Part shown: positions 24,163 to 32,883 of the stretch, one piece after another
Position numbering within the stretch: the first letter of the stretch is position 1
Layout: the number at the start of each line of letters is the position of its first letter
Source of the DNA: Alphaproteobacteria bacterium
Lineage (GTDB): Bacteria; Pseudomonadota; Alphaproteobacteria; SHVP01
Length of the DNA stretch: 52,555 bases
Direction: 5' to 3'
Assembly: GCA_016869765.1 (NCBI GenBank)
Contig: VGES01000024.1
Location: forward strand, 1-52,555
Notes under the pieces: model-generated
What the model was told of the DNA's origin: nothing
What the model saw: the letters and a program-made list of their open reading frames with translations, nothing else
The model's database searches: none
Program-made: the position numbers and the translations under genes

Positions 24163-26037
24163 TCATTCCTGGGGAATGAAGCCGCCGACCTGGCGATTCC
24201 ACAGCCGAGCGTAAGCACCCCCCTGTGCCAGAAGCTGCCGGTGGCTGCCGTCCTCGATGATGCGCCCGCGGTCGAGGAACAGAATCCGGTCCATGCTGGT
24301 GATCGTCGACAGGCGGTGGGCGATGGCAATGACCGTGCGGCCTCTCATGACCTGCCAAAGTGCGTCCTGGATGACGTGCTCGGACTCGGAATCAAGCGAG
24401 GACGTCGCCTCGTCCAGGACCAGGATTGTGGCGTTCTTGAGCATGGCGCGAGCAATCGCCACCCGCTGGCGCTCGCCACCCGAGAGCTTGATCCCCTGCT
24501 CGCCCACGATGGTGTCGTAAGCCTCCGGCCGGCGGCGGATGAATTCATCCGCGTAGGCCTGCTCCGCCGCCTTGCTCACGTCGCCGTCGCTCGCAGCGAG
24601 GCGACCGTAGCGAATATTCTCGCGGATCGGGCGATGGAACACACCGGGCGCCTGCGAGACCTCGGCGACGGCCTCGTTGACCGAGTCCCACGTAGCCGTC
24701 GCGATGTCCTGACCATCGATCAGGATCCGACCGCCCTGCGGCTCGAACTGCCGACGCAACAGTTTGACCAGCGTCGACTTCCCGGCCCCCGAGGGACCGA
24801 CCAGTGCCACCTTCTGACCCGCCGGCACGACGAAACTCAACCCCTCGAACAGCGGAATACCATCGGGATGGCGGAACTCGATGCGATCGAACGTGATCGC
24901 CCCGCCGGTGACGACGAGCGGCCGGGCGCCGGGGCGATCGACGATCTCGTGGCGCTGGGTCACGAGTTCGAGGGCCTCGCTCAGGGTTCCGAGCTGCTCG
25001 AAGAAATCGAGCAGGCGATTCGACAGGTTCCAGACGTTGAGGCCGATCATGTTGGTGAGCGTCAGCACCATGACGAACGACCCGATGTCCATCGATCGGT
25101 CGAGCGCGTCGCTCACGGCGACATAGGCCATGATCGCCAGCATGGTGAGGACGGCGACCGCCTGATAAAGGCGCATCAGGGCGAGGAACCAGCGCAGTCG
25201 CACCGAGCGCGTGCGTTCTTCGGCCATGAAGCCGCTGATGAACGAACGTTCGAAACGCCAGCGGGCGAACGAACGCACGAGATCGGCGTTGGCGATCGAA
25301 TCGATGAGCCGGCCCGCCGACGTGCTCGCCGCCTCGGAGAACTCGTGCGAGAGTTGCTGACAGCGTCGCGCCAGGACGGCCGAGATGCCAACGTAGACCG
25401 CCGCCCAGGCGATGAAGATCAGCGCCAGCGTCGGCCGCTGCAACCACAGCAGCACCAGCGCCACAATCACCATCGCGACCAGGCGCACGAACTCGAAGCA
25501 GAACTGGTCGAGCAGGCTCAGCGTCGCCCGGCCCGCCTCCTTGATCTTCTGGCCGAGCTTGCCGGCGAAGTTCTCCTGGAAATAGCGCGGCGAATGGCCG
25601 AGCAGATAGCCGAACATCACGTTCTGGACGCGCTCCCGGAGCGAGGGTCCGGTGTAGATGTCGATCATCTGATAAATGCGGATGAACGCCTGGGCGATGA
25701 ACCACAGCACCACCATCAGCACGAACAGTTGCCACACGTACTCGAGGTCGCCCGAACCATTGCGTACGGCGATGACGGCATTGATCACGAGGCGCAGGAC
25801 GTAGGAATCGAAGATGTCGATGCCGGTACCGAGCGCCACCGCGAGCATCATCGCCAGGTAACGACCCGCATAATGGCCGCGTGCCACCGCCCAGATCAGG
25901 CCCCAGGGCGAGGTGGGAATCGTGGCGACCGGGACGATCTGGTCGGCTGGCGGCAGTTCGGCCTCGCGCTCGATTCGCTTCAAGCGAACGAAGGGTGTGA
26001 GGCCCCAGAGCACCTGCGATGTCGTCCGTTCGACCAT
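24163..26037 (-). CDS. ABC exporter, permease fused to ATPase
   Basis: A protein of 624 residues (640 if the TTG at 26085 is used). It has six predicted membrane segments in the first 330 residues, then a nucleotide-binding domain: Walker A GPSGAGKST, Q loop in VSQAPGVF, signature LSGGERQR, Walker B ILVLDEATSSLD, switch HRLST. It is a MsbA/LmrA-type homodimeric half transporter. I placed the start at the ATG 26037 because AAGG stands 6 bases upstream; ATG 26061 is the alternative. The window shows no clear cargo gene next to it, so lipids, drugs or peptides remain possible. Confidence 0.88.
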   Translation of the reverse strand: MVERTTSQVLWGLTPFVRLKRIEREAELPPADQIVPVATIPTSPWGLIWAVARGHYAGRYLAMMLAVALGTGIDIFDSYVLRLVINAVIAVRNGSGDLEYVWQLFVLMVVLWFIAQAFIRIYQMIDIYTGPSLRERVQNVMFGYLLGHSPRYFQENFAGKLGQKIKEAGRATLSLLDQFCFEFVRLVAMVIVALVLLWLQRPTLALIFIAWAAVYVGISAVLARRCQQLSHEFSEAASTSAGRLIDSIANADLVRSFARWRFERSFISGFMAEERTRSVRLRWFLALMRLYQAVAVLTMLAIMAYVAVSDALDRSMDIGSFVMVLTLTNMIGLNVWNLSNRLLDFFEQLGTLSEALELVTQRHEIVDRPGARPLVVTGGAITFDRIEFRHPDGIPLFEGLSFVVPAGQKVALVGPSGAGKSTLVKLLRRQFEPQGGRILIDGQDIATATWDSVNEAVAEVSQAPGVFHRPIRENIRYGRLAASDGDVSKAAEQAYADEFIRRRPEAYDTIVGEQGIKLSGGERQRVAIARAMLKNATILVLDEATSSLDSESEHVIQDALWQVMRGRTVIAIAHRLSTITSMDRILFLDRGRIIEDGSHRQLLAQGGAYARLWNRQVGGFIPQE

Positions 26038-26163
26038 GATGAACCTTGCGGCCGTCGTCATAGGCGGGAACGCCGCCGCGGACAACCGTTAACGCACCGC
26101 CATGCGACGGCCGTCACCCTTATCGCGAGAATGGTCCACGATCGGGCGCGGATGGAACCGCCG

Positions 26164-26964
26164 TCACGAGCCGTCGAAGAACGCCCTAGCCTTCTCCGCG
26201 ACTTCGCGGGGATAGACGTAGAACACGCCGAAGCCCCAATCCTCGATCTCGATCATCCGGCCGTTCTTGATCAACGGCGCGGCGCGCGGGGTGATCTCGT
26301 ACATGTCGTCTTTGGTATTGATGCAAAGCACCTCTTGCGTGACCCGCGGCAGGCGCTCGGCCGTCGGGTAGCGGAACGCGGCTCGGCCACCCCAGGCCGC
26401 CCGATCGCCGCCGCGCAGCTTGCGGGCGAAGGACTCGGCGATCTGGGCGGTGGTCATCTTGGGATGGCGCCAGGTCACCGAGCGTTGCCATTCGGTCATG
26501 ACGTGGGCGCCGTCCTCGCTGATCGGGGGTGGCCAGGGGGTCGCCTCGAACGCGCGGCGCTCGGCGTCGTGGATCACCGGAATGCAGACCAGGAACAGCC
26601 TGCGCACCCGTTGCGGTCGCGCGAGGGCGACCTCGATCGCGATCAGCGAGCCGGTGTGATAACCGACGAGATCGAGGGGCCCCGACCCGGTGCGATCGAT
26701 CAGGTCGAGCATGGCCGCGGCGTAGTCGGCGACCTCCGGGGCCCGCGGCGGAAAATCCGACATGCCGAACCCGGGCGTATCCGGGGCGTAGACGACGCGA
26801 TCTTCCGCCAGTACGGGAAGGAAATCGCGATAGACCTCGGCCGAGTGCGGGGAATGGTGGAAACAAACCACCGACGGCCGAACGACCGATGTCGGCCGCG
26901 CCGTCGTGACGTGAAGTTGCCCGAACCGGCTGTCGACATAGGAGCGGCGCACGCTGACAGACAT
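26164..26964 (-). CDS. Alpha/beta hydrolase-fold protein with altered catalytic triad
   Basis: A 266-residue alpha/beta hydrolase-fold protein. The oxyanion region CFHHSPHS, YAPDTPGFGMSD and the nucleophile elbow LVGYHTGS are recognisable. The elbow position that should be Ser (G-x-S-x-G) is His103 (G-Y-H-T-G). The position of the C-terminal catalytic His, usually in a G-H-G-x-F block, is Phe245 (DWGFGVFYVYP). Only an Asp around NTKDDMYE remains. With two of three triad residues missing it should not act as a normal serine hydrolase; it may be a binding protein or act differently. GTGAGG lies before the ATG at 26964. It is divergent from the OYE/FadH-like gene, whose alternative start shares its first bases. 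Confidence 0.85.
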   Translation of the reverse strand: MSVSVRRSYVDSRFGQLHVTTARPTSVVRPSVVCFHHSPHSAEVYRDFLPVLAEDRVVYAPDTPGFGMSDFPPRAPEVADYAAAMLDLIDRTGSGPLDLVGYHTGSLIAIEVALARPQRVRRLFLVCIPVIHDAERRAFEATPWPPPISEDGAHVMTEWQRSVTWRHPKMTTAQIAESFARKLRGGDRAAWGGRAAFRYPTAERLPRVTQEVLCINTKDDMYEITPRAAPLIKNGRMIEIEDWGFGVFYVYPREVAEKARAFFDGS

Positions 26965-27013
26965 GATGCCTCACCCGATTGCTTTTTCCGACGACGCTTC
27001 ACAGACTGCCGCC

Positions 27014-28969
27014 ATGTCGACGCCGTCCGCTGCGCGCTACCCTACCCTGTTCTCGACGTTCAAACTCGGTCCGATCACGCTCAAGAACCGCGCCGTGATG
27101 AGCGGCCACCACCTCGGCCTGGGCGATGGTTTCGGCGGCGTCGGCGAGCGTCTACACCGTTACATCGTGGCCCGCGCCAAAGGCGGCGCCGCCATGGTCG
27201 GGATCGAGTCTTGTCCGGTCCATCCGAGTTCGGTCAAAGGCATCCGGCCACACCTGTTCGATGAGGACGTCGTTCCCGGCCTCGCGGCCTTGGCCGATGC
27301 CGTCCACGAGGCCGGCGCAAGACTCTCGGTGATCCTCTGGCACGCCGGCCACAACATGACGCACCTGGGCGCCGGCCCTGCCTGGGCGCCCTCGGCCGTG
27401 CCCTCAGCGCTCTACAACGAGACGCCGAAGACGATGACGCGGGCCGACATTCGCGAGCTGATCGCGGCCTACGCCGCCGCCGCGCGCCGCTGTCGCTCCG
27501 CCGGGCTCGATGCCCTCGAGGTGCAGACTTCCTCGGACTACCTGCTCGGCTCGTTCCTCAATCCCGCCTTCAACCGGCGGCAGGACGAGTACGGCGGCTC
27601 GCCCGAAAATCGCCTCCGCCTCATCTGTGAAGTGCTCGACGCGGTGCGCGATGCGGCCGGCACCGGGATGGCGGTCGCGGTGCGCACGTCGATCGCGCAC
27701 CAGGTCCCGAGCGACCCGCAAGGGTATGGTGAAGCGCAATCGTTCGCCGCGATGCAGGAACTCGTGCGCCGCGGGCTGGTCGACTACGTCAGCCTCATCT
27801 CGGGCTCGCACTTTGCGCTGCAGGCGCTGATGCCGCCAATGCACACGCCGCGGGCCGAACTACGGGCCGCCGCCGGTCGTTTCCGTCGCGCGCTCGGCAT
27901 CCCGATCACCGTCGCCGGTCGCATGCGCACGGCGGCCGAAGCCGAGGATGTCCTCGTCTCGGGCGATGCCGACGTTGTTGCTTCGGCGCGCAACTGGATC
28001 GCCGATGCCGATTGGATCGCCAAGGTGGCGGCTGGCCAGGAGGCGACGATCCGGCCCTGCATCTCGTGCAACCAGGCGTGCACGTTCGCCCAACGCAGCA
28101 TCGGGCCCGCCACCTGTTCGATCAATCCCGAGGCCGGGCGCGAACGCGAGTTGGGATTCCTCGATCGCGTGTCCACGCCGCGCGACATCGCGGTCGTGGG
28201 TGCTGGCCCGGCCGGCCTCGAGGCGGCCCGGGTGGCGGCGCTGCGCGGCCATCGCGTGACGCTCTACGAGGCCCGCCGCGTGCTCGGCGGCGAGATGCGT
28301 CTGGCGGCCGACTCTCCTGGCCGCGACGAAGTCGCCGCCGTTCTCGACTGGTGGCAACGCGAGTTGACACGCCTCGGCGTGAACGTTCGCCTCGGCGAAA
28401 TGGTTTCGCCGGAACGACCGCCTAAGGCCGACCGCGTCGTTTGGACCATCGGGGCGGCGCCTTCGCCCACCGCCGTCTGGCGACGGCGGCCTACCTTGAC
28501 GGATGGGATTCCCGGCGCCGGGACCATCCACGGTCGCGCCGTGATGGCGGGCGAGCAGCGGGTCGCCGGTCATGTCCTGGTGATCGACGAAGAAGGCGGT
28601 TGGCCGGCGATCTCGCTCGTCGAGTGGCTCGCCAAACGACCCGACGTGACTCTGCTCACGGTGACGACGCCGTTGCACCATCTCGGCGTGCCCGATCTGG
28701 TCGCGACGGTCGAAATGCCCGAGGCAAGCCGCCGCCTTGCGGCCACCAAGGCCAAGATTCTCGCCAATACCCTGGTGGGACGAGTCGAGAACGGTGTCGC
28801 GACGCTTGGGGATGGTTCGACGATCGGTCCGTTCACGGCCGTCGTTCTCGCGACCGGCACGGCCGCCCGCCCCGTACCCGAAGACGGTTTGCGCGCGGGA
28901 GACTGCGTCGCCCCGCGCGGCTGGTGGGCCGCGGTCGACGACGCGGCCCGGTTGGCGCGAACGCTTTAG
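27014..28969 (+). CDS. Old Yellow Enzyme / FadH-type flavin-iron-sulfur oxidoreductase
   Basis: A 651-residue oxidoreductase of the 2,4-dienoyl-CoA reductase/trimethylamine dehydrogenase type. The N-terminal FMN barrel (about residues 10-330) begins PTLFSTFKLGPITLKNR and has the substrate His-rich HAGHNM block and the segment FNRRQDEYGGSPENRLR. A 4Fe-4S site follows with spacing C-x2-C-x3-C-x11-C at Cys349, 352, 356 and 368. A C-terminal FAD/NAD(P) part begins IAVVGAGPAGLEAARVAALRG. It passes electrons from NAD(P)H to enoyl- or enone-type substrates or in reverse. The start could also be ATG 26963; the choice of 27014 leaves 49 bases to the divergent gene. It converges with methyltransferase paralog 2 with one base between the stops. 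Confidence 0.9.
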   Translation: MSTPSAARYPTLFSTFKLGPITLKNRAVMSGHHLGLGDGFGGVGERLHRYIVARAKGGAAMVGIESCPVHPSSVKGIRPHLFDEDVVPGLAALADAVHEAGARLSVILWHAGHNMTHLGAGPAWAPSAVPSALYNETPKTMTRADIRELIAAYAAAARRCRSAGLDALEVQTSSDYLLGSFLNPAFNRRQDEYGGSPENRLRLICEVLDAVRDAAGTGMAVAVRTSIAHQVPSDPQGYGEAQSFAAMQELVRRGLVDYVSLISGSHFALQALMPPMHTPRAELRAAAGRFRRALGIPITVAGRMRTAAEAEDVLVSGDADVVASARNWIADADWIAKVAAGQEATIRPCISCNQACTFAQRSIGPATCSINPEAGRERELGFLDRVSTPRDIAVVGAGPAGLEAARVAALRGHRVTLYEARRVLGGEMRLAADSPGRDEVAAVLDWWQRELTRLGVNVRLGEMVSPERPPKADRVVWTIGAAPSPTAVWRRRPTLTDGIPGAGTIHGRAVMAGEQRVAGHVLVIDEEGGWPAISLVEWLAKRPDVTLLTVTTPLHHLGVPDLVATVEMPEASRRLAATKAKILANTLVGRVENGVATLGDGSTIGPFTAVVLATGTAARPVPEDGLRAGDCVAPRGWWAAVDDAARLARTL

Positions 28970-28970
28970 G

Positions 28971-30122
28971 CTACTTCTGCGCCGTTAGCACCCACCACAG
29001 CGCGCCGTAGGCATGCGTCTTGGCGTAGAGCTGGGAGGAGAACACGCTGGGCAGCCGAGTCTCGACGATCGACGGCTTCTTGAAGCCCGCGGCCGCCGCA
29101 ATTTCCGGCATGTCCATATCGCGCATCTTCGTGCGGAACGGCTCGGCGTTGAAGTGCGTCGTCCAATCGCGCTGGAACTGGTCGTAGCTGTCGGGCCAGA
29201 ACTTGTTGAACTCCGGCACGTCGCCGTGGACCATGATTCCGCCCGGCTTCAACACGCGGTAGCACTCGTTGATGACGTTGTAGATCGCCTTGGTCGAGGT
29301 CTCGTGGAACAGGATCAGCGAGGTCACGAGGTCGAACGTCGCGTCGGGGAAATCGGTCTTCTCGGCGTTCTGCTGACTGAAGTGCACGCGTTTGCCGAGC
29401 GCCTCGGCCCGGGCGTGGCCGTAGCGCACCATGGGGGCGCCCAAATCGCAGGCGTAGACCTCGGCCTCGGGGAACCCGTCGACGAGCGCCAGGGTCTGGT
29501 GACCGACGCCGCAGCCGAGATCGAGGATTTTCTTCGGTTTGAAGTTGGGGAAGTGCTTGCGCAGATAATCGACGGCGGTCGCGCCGACGTCATCGGTCAT
29601 CGGCCCCTGCCCGCCCATGCCGTACTGGTAGGCCCCGAGGTCGTAGAGGGCGCCGGCGAAGACGTCGTCCTTCTCGATCTCCGAGTGATAGCCGCCCGGT
29701 TGGCAGTGGATGTGGATCTCGCTGTTGTATCTCGGGATCGCGAGCTTCGGGTTGAGCCGCAAGGTGCCGAGTTTCTTCTTACGCCCGGCGATGTCGCTCG
29801 CTTTCGTCCTGAGGCGATCGAGTTGCCGGCCGGTGCGCTCGGTCAGCACGTCCCACATCATTTCCTGACCCGATCGGTTGAGCGAACTCCAGGTTCTCCA
29901 GAACGGATCGGCATGCATGGCATCGGTCACCTCGCGCCGATTCTGCGGCGCGTGCCCCGTGCGTTTGCGGAATTCGCCCTTGGCCCGGCGGTCGTAGACC
30001 GTCCGATTGCCCGGCTGGAGTTGAGTCAGCACATGCACCTTGTAGCTGGTGACGAATTCCTGGCGTGCCGACTCGTCGTGGTTGAGGTCGGGCAGCATCG
30101 GGTGGGCGAATTGGCCTTTCAT
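28971..30122 (-). CDS. Long SAM-dependent methyltransferase, paralog 2 of 4
   Basis: A 383-residue protein with the same two-part layout as the paralog at 20402-21526. The N-terminal domain starts QFAHPMLPDLNHDESARQEF and has LNRSGQEMMW, LRLNPKLAIPRYN and QPGGYHSEIEKDDVFAGALYD. The methyltransferase part has motif I ILDLGCGVGH, EVYACDLGAPMVRYGHARA, SQQNAEKTDF, LVTSLILFHETS and LKPGG. The ATG at 30122 follows GAGGAGATG. It converges with the OYE/FadH-like flavoenzyme. The conserved block in which the likely cofactor and substrate sites sit (RYGHARAEALGKRVHFSQQ) is nearly the same as in paralogs 1 and 3, so the proteins probably share the reaction type. Substrate unknown. Confidence 0.85.
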   Translation of the reverse strand: MKGQFAHPMLPDLNHDESARQEFVTSYKVHVLTQLQPGNRTVYDRRAKGEFRKRTGHAPQNRREVTDAMHADPFWRTWSSLNRSGQEMMWDVLTERTGRQLDRLRTKASDIAGRKKKLGTLRLNPKLAIPRYNSEIHIHCQPGGYHSEIEKDDVFAGALYDLGAYQYGMGGQGPMTDDVGATAVDYLRKHFPNFKPKKILDLGCGVGHQTLALVDGFPEAEVYACDLGAPMVRYGHARAEALGKRVHFSQQNAEKTDFPDATFDLVTSLILFHETSTKAIYNVINECYRVLKPGGIMVHGDVPEFNKFWPDSYDQFQRDWTTHFNAEPFRTKMRDMDMPEIAAAAGFKKPSIVETRLPSVFSSQLYAKTHAYGALWWVLTAQK

Positions 30123-30269
30123 GGCATCTCCTCGCGGAAAATGTGGCCAGAGCCTAGCGGCCCCTTGGCCGCGCGGCAATGTTCCCCTGCGACGCGGCAG
30201 CGGCACCAGGCCGGCCCCGGCAGGCCGGTAGCCAGGCCACCGCGGAGCGGCGTAATCTGGCCACGACAC

Positions 30270-30938
30270 ATGACCCGAGTCCTCTCGCGGCGCCTGTTCG
30301 AGGGTCAGGCCCTTCATACGCTGGGCCTGACGGCGCTGCTCGCCCTCGCTTACGGCGCGGCAGGGCTGCTCGACCTCACCGACCGGGTTGCAGCCTGGTA
30401 CTGGGGTGCGATCGGCGTTGCGGTTTTTCACCAGGTCTACGTGTGGCTGTGCTGGAGGAGCGAGCTGCACGGACGGCACCTGACGCGCCTGCTCGGGCGG
30501 GGAGCATTCCCCGTATACGCCGTGGGCTTCGTGACCCTAGTGCTCGTTCGTTTCGGCGTGCTGTTTCCGCTCGCCGCAATCGATCGCGAGTCGCTCTCGC
30601 TGCCCACGACCGTGCGCGAGATCGCGGTCGGCGTGCTCGCGATCCCGGTGATCTACGTGTTCTATTCGGTGCTTCGCTACTTCACGTTCCCCCGCGCGTT
30701 CGGGAACGATCACTTCCTGCCCGACGCCGCGGCGCGGCCCTTCGAGCGGCGTGGCATTTTCCGCTACGCCGACAACGCCATGTACACCTACGGCTTCCTG
30801 TTCGCCTGGTTGCCCGGCCTGTGGTGGGGCTCGCTCGCGGCCCTCGCCGCGGCGGCGTTCAACCACGCCTATATCTGGGTGCATTACTATGCCACCGAGC
30901 GGCCGGACATCGCCGTCATCTATGGGCGACGAACTTGA
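30270..30938 (+). CDS. Predicted membrane methyltransferase (PEMT/ICMT-like)
   Basis: A 222-residue protein with at least five hydrophobic segments. The C-terminal part (GIFRYADNAMYTYGFLFAW, then AFNHAYIWVHYYATERPDI) has the pattern of the phosphatidylethanolamine N-methyltransferase / isoprenylcysteine carboxyl methyltransferase group: a Tyr-x-x-N-x-Met-Tyr block followed by a His and an acidic-Arg-Pro motif that binds SAM. The function (lipid or protein methylation) is not settled. Its last 43 bases before the altered stop are repeated at 32121-32163 (see the direct-repeat entries), and the copy at 32167 carries what was probably the original stop. Confidence 0.7.
   Translation: MTRVLSRRLFEGQALHTLGLTALLALAYGAAGLLDLTDRVAAWYWGAIGVAVFHQVYVWLCWRSELHGRHLTRLLGRGAFPVYAVGFVTLVLVRFGVLFPLAAIDRESLSLPTTVREIAVGVLAIPVIYVFYSVLRYFTFPRAFGNDHFLPDAAARPFERRGIFRYADNAMYTYGFLFAWLPGLWWGSLAALAAAAFNHAYIWVHYYATERPDIAVIYGRRT
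30889..30931. repeat. 43-bp direct repeat, left copy
   Basis: This stretch starts ATGCCACCGAGCGG and ends TATGGGCGACG. It lies inside the 3' end of the membrane methyltransferase-like gene and is identical, by eye, to 32121-32163. The spacing from left copy to right copy start is 1232 bases and the serine-hydrolase pseudogene fills the interval. Confidence 0.85.
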
Positions 30939-30945
30939 TTGAGGC

Positions 30946-32079
30946 ATGATCTTCGACCGACGGCGCGTCCTCGCTGGCAGCGCGGCAGCGGCGACCATGC
31001 TGCTCGGTCGGTTTCCGGCCGCTCAGGAATCGCTTTCGCCGTCACCCGCCGAGCGCGAGAAGATGGCGGAGGCCGCGGAAGCCTTTCGCAAGGAGTACAA
31101 TGTCCCTGGCCTTGCCATTGCCTTTACCCGCGGCGGACAGTTCGTCCACGAAGCCGCGTTCGGGTTGGCCGACCGCGTGAGCGGCGAAACGTTGACGCCA
31201 GAGCACCGCTTTCGCATCGCCAGTATCTCCAAGCCGATCACAGCGGTCGCGATCTTCACGTTGATCGAAGCCGGCAAGCTCGGCCTCGACGATCGCGTAC
31301 TTGGACGCGAGGGCGTCCTCGGCGAAGTCTATGGGCCGATCTCTTCCGATTCGCGCTTGAGCCGCATCACGGTCGACCACCTATTGACCCACACCGCCGG
31401 CGGTTGGCCCAACGATCGTAGCGACCCGATGTTCTACGAGAGCAAGACCGAACAGGCGGCGCTGATCGAGGCGACGCTTTCCAATCGGCCTCCGACGCGC
31501 GACCCCGGTACGCAACACGCCTACTCCAACTTCGGCTACTGCCTGCTCGGCCGCGTGATCGAGCGGGTGAGCGGCTCCCCCTATGCCGACTAAGTCAAGC
31601 GGGTGCTACTGGCGCCGGTCGGGATCGGCGACATGGAGATCGCCGGCAATACGCTCGCGGAGCGCCAGCCACGGGAGGTCCGTTACCACATTACCCGCAG
31701 CGGCGACGCCTACACGATGAACGTGCGCCGCATGGATTCGCATGGCGGCTGGATCGCCAGCGCTGGCTCGCTCGCGCGCTTTGCCGCCGCCGCCGACGGT
31801 CGCTGGATTCCGCGACTGCTCAGGCCCGAGACCGTCACGCAGATGTCGGCCACCAACGAACTCCATCCAAACTACGCCCGCGGCTGGCGGGTCAACGCCC
31901 GCGGCAATGCCTGGCACACCGGCAGCCTCCCAGGTACCGCGACAATGATGGTACGTACCGCGAGCGGCCTCACTTGGGCCGCTCTCTGCAACACCCGGGT
32001 CGACGAGTCGACGCTCGGGCGCGACCTCGACCGCCCAATGTGGACAATGGCAAAGGCCGTGCCGCGCTGGCGCGCCTAG
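30946..32079 (+). pseudogene. Serine hydrolase (class C beta-lactamase family), broken by a stop codon
   Basis: Reading on through one stop would give about 377 residues of a beta-lactamase-fold serine hydrolase/esterase (penicillin-binding-protein-like). It has a TAT-like signal (MIFDRRRVLAGSAAAATMLLG), the nucleophile motif SISK (S-x-x-K, about residue 90), YSN (in HAYSNFGYCLLG) and a C-terminal HTG in WHTGSLPGT. At 31591-31593 the frame has TAA after SPYAD and then continues VKRVLLAPVGIGDM in the same frame; a tyrosine codon (TAC/TAT to TAA) is the simplest ancestor. The truncated 215-residue product would lack HTG and would be inactive. The whole copy is bracketed by 43-bp direct repeats. 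Confidence 0.8.
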
Positions 32080-32120
32080 CGCCCGAACGGCAAAGCGGCG
32101 TTCAACGATGCGTCACCACC

Positions 32121-32163
32121 ATGCCACCGAGCGGCCGGACATCGCCGTCATCTATGGGCGACG
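32121..32163. repeat. 43-bp direct repeat, right copy
   Basis: Same sequence as 30889-30931. It carries in frame the end of the membrane methyltransferase (YGRR then TGA at 32165-32167), and, on the other strand, the last codons and stop (32148-32150) of the DUF1194 gene. This shows that the two genes once overlapped convergently here and that the left copy is the added one. Confidence 0.85.
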
Positions 32164-32876
32164 TTGAGCGGCGCCGGCGCGGTGGAGATTTCCCGGGCGA
32201 GCTTGGCGATCAACGCTCGCGACACATCGGCAAAACCATCGGCCACGACGACGAACGAGCCGGCGCCGCCCGCGACGAACCGCACGAAGTAGTCCTCGAG
32301 CGTGCGCGAGCCGCGAAAGGGCAGGAACGCATCTTCCTTGATCGCCAGGGCATTGATCGTGACGCCTGCTTTGACCGCGTCGTCGCGCGCCGCCGTCACC
32401 TCGCGGCCCTGGTTGTTGATGCCATCGCCGGAAACGTCGATCACCCGTCGCTCGCCCTCGAAACCGTTGTTTTCGAACGCGGCGACCGCACGATCGAGGG
32501 CATCGCTGATCGAGGTCCCGCCCGACAGCACCGTTCGGCTGCCGCGCTGGAGCCGTTCGCCGAAGAGCTGCGCGCTCGCCAGCCCGTCGATCTTCATCCA
32601 GTCGACGACGACCTGGGTCGAGCCGGGCCCGGCCCATCGCATCAGGGTGACGGCAATCGCCCTGTGCGGGCCGCTCGTGATCGCTTTCTGGACCACGGGA
32701 TCGAGGAACGCTTCGGCGTAGCCCCGCATCTGCAGCGTGTACTCGCGGCTGTCGATCGAATCGGAGGCATCGACCGCGAGTACGAGTTCGAGATCGACCG
32801 CCTCGGCCCGTGCCGTCGACACGAGCGCGAAACAGAACAGCAGCGCGAGAAGTGAGCGGCGGATCGGTGCCGACAC
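32148..32876 (-). CDS. DUF1194 family protein (von Willebrand A-like)
   Basis: A 242-residue secreted protein. The GTG at 32876 gives a signal peptide (VSAPIRRSLLALLFCFALVSTARAEA) and comes 7 bases after the stop of the upstream kinase, so it is probably co-transcribed. The mature part has an A-domain (VWA) fold with a metal-ion-dependent adhesion site: LVLAVDASDSID (D-x-S-x-S), and VIDVSGDGINNQG as the Asp-rich loop. DUF1194 proteins are conserved in alphaproteobacteria, presumably periplasmic; function is unknown. Its 3' end lies within the right direct repeat. Confidence 0.85.
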   Translation of the reverse strand: MSAPIRRSLLALLFCFALVSTARAEAVDLELVLAVDASDSIDSREYTLQMRGYAEAFLDPVVQKAITSGPHRAIAVTLMRWAGPGSTQVVVDWMKIDGLASAQLFGERLQRGSRTVLSGGTSISDALDRAVAAFENNGFEGERRVIDVSGDGINNQGREVTAARDDAVKAGVTINALAIKEDAFLPFRGSRTLEDYFVRFVAGGAGSFVVVADGFADVSRALIAKLAREISTAPAPLNVAHR

Positions 32877-32883
32877 GCCTGCC

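Noticed and set aside
24241-27264. Very long plus-strand open frame (about 1007 codons) opposite the ABC exporter and alpha/beta hydrolase.
   Set aside because: It is a shadow of the real minus-strand genes in high-GC DNA: Arg/Asp/His-rich translation, no domain, no ribosome-binding site.
286-31593. In-frame TAG (exoprotein) and TAA (serine hydrolase) considered as recoded codons or an altered genetic code.
   Set aside because: All other genes in the window end normally at TAA, TAG and TGA, and no recoding signal such as a SECIS-like or pyrrolysine context was seen; nonsense decay or sequencing error is simpler.
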